From Clostridia bacterium (GTDB lineage Bacteria > Bacillota > Clostridia > Christensenellales > Aristaeellaceae): DNA of 64,000 nucleotides. Below are positions 60,427 to 64,000 of the stretch, in pieces. Position 1 is the first letter of the stretch, and each line of letters starts with the position of its first letter. A program made the translations under genes and the position numbers. The DNA lies in assembly GCA_017397895.1 (NCBI GenBank), contig JAFQHP010000018.1, positions 1 through 64,000 on the forward strand. The letters run 5' to 3'. The notes beneath the pieces were generated by a model. It ran no database searches and had not been told where the DNA came from. It worked only from the letters and a program-made list of their open reading frames with translations.

Positions 60427-60923
60427 GGGGTCATTCCTCCTTCCAGTTCCAGTTTCAGGTGTTTTTGGGCTTTTTTCAAACGACGATACACGGTGGAGCG
60501 GGTGATATGAAGAAGGGATGCAATTTCGTCTGCCCCCATGCGCTGCCAGAAATGGAGGATTACCACTTCCCTCTCCGGCAGGGGTAATTGCTTCACCAGC
60601 AGGATAATTTCGCTGTCTTCAGCTTCTGCCTGTTCCGGAAGGTTCTCCGGCAGAATGCGGCGATCCTGATGGCGGAACCAGCGGCTGCGGTGATAATCGT
60701 GGCATAGATTCACGGCAACCTTAATAAGCCAGGCCTCTTCCGTGCCTTTGGAGGGATCCATCCCTTTCCATGCCCGGAAAAACGTTTCCTGAACCATATC
60801 CTCCGCCAGATGACGATCACAAAGCAGCAGACTGCAAATGCCAAGCAGCGTGCGGTCATAGGTGTTGACTAAGCGAATCAGTTCCCCTTCGCTGATGCCC
60901 GGTACCTTGGCATCATGCGCCAT
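60423..60923 (-). CDS. ECF-type RNA polymerase sigma factor
   Basis: 166 residues, ATG after GAAGGAGGTGG. Region 2 shows DRHLAEDMVQETFFRAWKG and VAVNLCHDYHRSRWFR, region 4 LPLPEREVVILHFWQRMGADEIASLLHITRSTVYRRLKKA, whose last 15 residues are the DNA-binding helix-turn-helix. It precedes a membrane-anchored fusion protein and two permeases in one operon. ECF factors of this layout usually control their own operon; the minus-strand TGCGAC...CGTATA upstream could be such a site but the match is weak. Confidence 0.92.
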   Translation of the reverse strand: MAHDAKVPGISEGELIRLVNTYDRTLLGICSLLLCDRHLAEDMVQETFFRAWKGMDPSKGTEEAWLIKVAVNLCHDYHRSRWFRHQDRRILPENLPEQAEAEDSEIILLVKQLPLPEREVVILHFWQRMGADEIASLLHITRSTVYRRLKKAQKHLKLELEGGMTP

Positions 60924-61082
60924 ATGTCTCCACCTCCTTCACCTTTTATACGGAACAGCCCCCTTCTTTTGTCGCAGGCGAAGAAAAATTTGTATTCATC
61001 AAGGAACACCTATTATTCTTCAAGCGATGTATCTCACTTTCACTTCTGCGAGCAAGCCCTTCCCTGACAATGCAGAGGGAAC

Positions 61083-61121
61083 AAAAAAGGCTTTTGCAGC
61101 ACAATGGTCACAAAAGCCTTT
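61083..61121 (-). terminator. Terminator downstream of gtrA/small ORF
   Basis: Minus-strand AAAGGCTTTTG pairs with CAAAAGCCTTT, followed by TTTGT. Confidence 0.7.
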
Positions 61122-61127
61122 CTGTTA

Positions 61128-61286
61128 TCAAGTTTTCTCAACAGCCGTTTTCAAATGTTCCTGCTGCATGGATCGGATGCAGCCGTAAATGGCATTCCCC
61201 GGCTCTCGCCTCTTCTGGTTCTTTCCTCTGCCGGGTAGGTTGATCCAATCGTTCATGCGCCTGCCCATCGCAGGATGAAGTTTCAT
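61128..61286 (-). CDS. Possible small protein of 52 residues
   Basis: An ATG at 61286 opens a frame of 52 codons ending just before the terminator. The product is basic (MKLHPAMGRRMNDWINLPGR at the start). No clear ribosome site and no family recognised. It could be a small gene, a decayed gene, or untranslated 3' sequence of gtrA. Confidence 0.25.
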   Translation of the reverse strand: MKLHPAMGRRMNDWINLPGRGKNQKRREPGNAIYGCIRSMQQEHLKTAVEKT

Positions 61287-61302
61287 GCGAAATTCGTCCC
61301 GG

Positions 61303-61779
61303 TTACACCTGCTTCTTAAAAACCACCAGCTTGCTGGCCAGGTAGTTAAAAATCACCACCAGCACGTTCATCAGGATTTTATCCACCTGATGGGGCAGGA
61401 TAAACAGGCACAGGGTGTACAGCCCCAGATCAAAAATCAGGTAAGACAGCACCCTGGCGGAAACGAACAGCCCGAATTCCTTCCAGGCGCCGTTTTCCCG
61501 GGTTTTTTCGCTTTTGAACACATAATGCTTGTTGGTAAAGAAGGCGAACAGCACCGACACAATCCACGCCACAGCGTTGGACACATTGCCGATGAGCACA
61601 TAGGACGCACTGCCCTCCGCATAGCCGGACATCCCAAGGACAGTGGTGAGCAGGGTGTAAATCAGCCAGTTCACCAGCGTGGTCAGCACGCCAAAAAACA
61701 CATACACCGTCAATTCCCGCATTTTTTCCTTGTCATGCAACAAGGCCTTGATTTTTTCAACCAATCGTTTCACCTTCAT
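61303..61779 (-). CDS. GtrA family membrane protein
   Basis: 158 residues with four membrane helices (ELTVYVFFGVLTTLVNWLIY and later ones). GtrA-like proteins are thought to move lipid-linked sugars across the membrane or assist their glycosyltransferases. The gene overlaps the preceding 81-residue gene by about 20 bases. A TTG at 61764 with AAGGTG in front is an alternative start. The glycosyltransferase-like membrane protein two genes upstream supports a role in cell-surface glycosylation. Confidence 0.88.
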   Translation of the reverse strand: MKVKRLVEKIKALLHDKEKMRELTVYVFFGVLTTLVNWLIYTLLTTVLGMSGYAEGSASYVLIGNVSNAVAWIVSVLFAFFTNKHYVFKSEKTRENGAWKEFGLFVSARVLSYLIFDLGLYTLCLFILPHQVDKILMNVLVVIFNYLASKLVVFKKQV

Positions 61780-62002
61780 TCTGATATTTCAGGGTATCGC
61801 CGTCATCTCCCCGGGCATAGGAGGCAGCCAGAAAGGCCGTCTTCTGCCGCATCTGGGGTGTTTTTTTCCGGGCGGTGAGAAAGCCCACCGTCTCCCCTTC
61901 CATAAGGATGACGGTAATGTTCTGATACTTTTTTTCCCCCTCCAGCCACACCCGGATGGGCTTATTATGCTGCAGGGAATAGCGGAAGAAACGCTCCAGC
62001 AT
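61757..62002 (-). CDS. Small conserved protein between GT-C gene and gtrA
   Basis: 81 residues. Starts 4 bases after the upstream stop with GGGAG at correct spacing. Beta-rich, with WLEGEKKYQNITVILMEGE and FLTARKKTPQMRQKTAFLAASYARGDDGD; I recall similar small proteins in other Clostridia but no function. Tight spacing on both sides makes it a real operon member. Confidence 0.7.
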   Translation of the reverse strand: MLERFFRYSLQHNKPIRVWLEGEKKYQNITVILMEGETVGFLTARKKTPQMRQKTAFLAASYARGDDGDTLKYQNEGETIG

Positions 62003-62005
62003 TCC

Positions 62006-64000
62006 TTATTCTCCCACCTTCCAGATGACAATATCGTCCCATTCGCTTTCATAGGCCCGTTCGTAGAGGCTGTCCAGCGCCTGCTTGTTCACCGTCATCT
62101 GGCCATACTCATGGGACGTGACCACCACATAATCCACGCTGTATTTTTCCAGTACGGCCTGATTGCCTTCAGGATCGGCATAGAAGGCACGGACATCCGC
62201 CTTGCGTTCCGCCGTATTGTAGCCGTGATAATACAGCCACATATCCGGCCCGCACACAATTTTCCGCCCGGCCAGGGAAGAAACAAAATTGATGTGCTGA
62301 TCCCCGGTGAGGAACACGTCCTCTTCATCCGTTTCCTGTTCCACAAAGGCCGCCGCCTCCGCATCCGCTTTGGAAAACAGCTGCCAGTTGGTGTTCATTT
62401 CGGTGGCCACGGCCAATACGCCGGTGAAGAAAAAGCAAATAAGCGCCATCCCGGCAATGACAGGCTTTGCCCGCATACCCTTCAGTTTGCTCAGCAGCTC
62501 AAAGCCGTAATCCGCCGCCAGCACCGCGCACAGCATGTACCAGACGCAAAACAGCTTGTAATTATCGTACACATTGGGCTGGAACTGAATAAACTCGGCC
62601 AGAATAAAAATCACAAAGGCGCCGCTGGCAATGAACCGGCGTTTTTCGTTCTTTTCCAGCAGGGACAAAAGGATCAGGACAAAGGGCAGGCCCACGTTCT
62701 TGATCCAGAACCACAGCCAACTGTCCTGCATGCCCATCTGGCCGTTGACCCAGTTGAACTGGAAATTGAGGAAGGTTTCGTTGCCCACGGCCTGGCTGAA
62801 GGTCCAGGTGAACAATTGAGGCGCAGCCAGCGCCACCGCCAGGCCGCCGTAGATCAGCCAGCCCTGCAGCGCCTTCCACAACTGCTTTCGGCTGCGGATC
62901 AGGTCATACACCATCCAGCCCACGCTCATCAGCCCCAGGGCCAGGAAGCAGTGGGTGTTGATCATGGGCAGCATACCGGAAAGCACGCCCAGCATCACCA
63001 GCTGCCGCACCGGCACCTGCCTTCTTGTGAACACAGAGGTAGGGCCTTCCGCCCCCTGCAATACGCTGACCCCAAGAGGCAGGGTGTCCTCCGGCCGCAG
63101 ATAATCGTAAAGCAGATAAATGCAGGGCAGCAGCATGGTCCACCCGCCCAGGGTGGTGCGCTGGGGCAGCATCATATCCACAATCACATTGCTGCAGCGC
63201 AGGTTGTAGGTGGTAAATTCCGCATGGTTGGCCGGGGTCTGGTACCAGCCGTTGAGCACATCCTTGATGCGCTCCCACAGCCCCACGGCGCTTTGCAGCT
63301 CATTATTGCCGGCGCTGCCCAGGCTCACTCCCTGCATATCCACCAGGTACATAAACCCAAGGCCGCCGTTCAGGAAGAAAAGCAGCGCCGCCAGCAGGGC
63401 ACCCTTCTTAGTTTCCGCCATCCGAAGGGCCAATATCACATAGCCGGAAAAGGTAAGTGCCATCATGAAAATGCCGGGCACCAGCATGGACAGCCGCAAA
63501 TCCCACCCCAGCAGCATGAAGGAGGTGGACAGGGTGTCCGTCAGGAAGGGGTAATTGAGCTGTTCCCCGGGCAAAATGACATATTCCGGGGGGAACTGCA
63601 TGTTCCGGGTGCCGGCAGCAATGGACGTATGCAGCAGCATATCGCCGTAGGTGGTCATGCCGGTGAAAAGATTTCCGTTTTCATCGGGGCGCAGATAATG
63701 GGTCCACTGCAGGTATGCGCCGATCAAAGTGAGCGGCAGCGCCACAAACAAAAGGGTTTGCAGCATCTGCCTGTCCTTTTCGGAAAAGGCAGCGCTCTCC
63801 TGCCTGTCCCTAAAAAAGAAGGCAGCGCCCGTGAACAAAAACAAAGGCGCCATGGCAAGCAGATGGGCGTCCACCGTAAAGCCGCATAAAAAGGCGCACA
63901 GCGCCGGCAGCCACATCATCAGCCCCAGGCCCAAGGTCAAACCCAGCCACACCCGGGTAACCACATTTTTCTTTGGCAGCAGGAAAAGGCTGATGGCCAC
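62006..64000 (-). CDS. GT-C type multi-spanning membrane protein, 5' end beyond window
   Basis: At least 664 residues; the frame is open to the window edge and the GTG at 64000 is probably not the true start. Ten or more membrane helices and an outer loop near GTRNMQFPPEYVILPGEQLNYPF (the YGDMLLHTSIAAG and LNYPFLTDTLS parts are typical of lipid-dependent glycosyltransferases or mannosyltransferase-like DUF families), ending in a soluble C-terminal domain. Likely transfers or modifies surface sugars using polyprenyl-phosphate donors. The exact family is not certain. Confidence 0.75.
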   Translation of the reverse strand: MAISLFLLPKKNVVTRVWLGLTLGLGLMMWLPALCAFLCGFTVDAHLLAMAPLFLFTGAAFFFRDRQESAAFSEKDRQMLQTLLFVALPLTLIGAYLQWTHYLRPDENGNLFTGMTTYGDMLLHTSIAAGTRNMQFPPEYVILPGEQLNYPFLTDTLSTSFMLLGWDLRLSMLVPGIFMMALTFSGYVILALRMAETKKGALLAALLFFLNGGLGFMYLVDMQGVSLGSAGNNELQSAVGLWERIKDVLNGWYQTPANHAEFTTYNLRCSNVIVDMMLPQRTTLGGWTMLLPCIYLLYDYLRPEDTLPLGVSVLQGAEGPTSVFTRRQVPVRQLVMLGVLSGMLPMINTHCFLALGLMSVGWMVYDLIRSRKQLWKALQGWLIYGGLAVALAAPQLFTWTFSQAVGNETFLNFQFNWVNGQMGMQDSWLWFWIKNVGLPFVLILLSLLEKNEKRRFIASGAFVIFILAEFIQFQPNVYDNYKLFCVWYMLCAVLAADYGFELLSKLKGMRAKPVIAGMALICFFFTGVLAVATEMNTNWQLFSKADAEAAAFVEQETDEEDVFLTGDQHINFVSSLAGRKIVCGPDMWLYYHGYNTAERKADVRAFYADPEGNQAVLEKYSVDYVVVTSHEYGQMTVNKQALDSLYERAYESEWDDIVIWKVGE

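Noticed and set aside
60924..61000. TGCGAC and CGTATA considered as an ECF autoregulatory promoter
   Set aside because: Spacing and bases are only loosely similar to known ECF promoters and no second copy supports it, so it is not listed as a feature.

Overview
The window reads as the chromosome of a spore-forming Clostridia-class Firmicute, probably a GC-rich fibre-degrading gut or rumen anaerobe. The evidence is a sigma-G gene with a sigma-G-like promoter, the yqfC-yqfD-phoH-pgpH-ybeY-era cluster, T-box leaders, a cobalamin riboswitch, class I fumarase, AddB, and secreted plant-polysaccharide enzymes. Assignment below class is not supported. No rRNA, tRNA, CRISPR array, transposase or prophage was seen.

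Layout. 0-10 kb: the start of an exported protein, a GH10 xylanase, an SH3-repeat protein, pgi, a GNAT-CHAP fusion, an SDR enzyme, a large membrane protein and an aquaporin. 10-16.5 kb: a cobalamin riboswitch driving DUF4430 plus ECF S-component genes, diverging from a T-box leader (specifier probably UUC, Phe) and a TrpXYZ-like ABC transporter; then a NahK-like sugar kinase, a mutarotase and a D,D-carboxypeptidase in one operon. 17-26 kb: class I fumarase, tmcAL, nagA, a GNAT gene, sigG, a YdcF protein, and parA-parB with an unknown companion. 26-36 kb: a T-box-led serS, an exported CE1-type esterase, a two-repeat exported protein, an M42 peptidase, a GH27 alpha-galactosidase, a GNAT gene and a sigma factor with a long C-terminal domain. 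36-44 kb: infC-rpmI-rplT with an attenuator leader, era, a ybeY-cytidine deaminase fusion, pgpH, phoH, yqfD and yqfC. 44-51 kb: an HPr-like protein without the usual histidine, gltX, glnS and addB. 52-56.5 kb: one large TIR-NACHT-WD40 gene. 56.7-61 kb: an operon of ECF sigma factor, a membrane-anchored protein that looks like anti-sigma factor plus solute-binding protein, and two sugar permeases. 61-64 kb: GtrA, a small conserved protein and a GT-C-type membrane protein.

The strongest candidate for an unusual system is the TIR-NACHT-WD40 gene at 51,970-56,502. It is an NLR-like predicted NADase effector, alone between addB and a sugar transporter operon. Its 15 WD40 repeats include a nearly identical neighbouring pair, and the inner repeats are visibly more AT-rich than the rest of the gene. 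Two dispersed repeat families are also notable. One is a ~205 bp multi-hairpin element with two copies showing compensatory stem changes. The other has three copies, one carrying a nested palindromic insertion. The sigma/solute-binding operon and several gene fusions are further points of interest.
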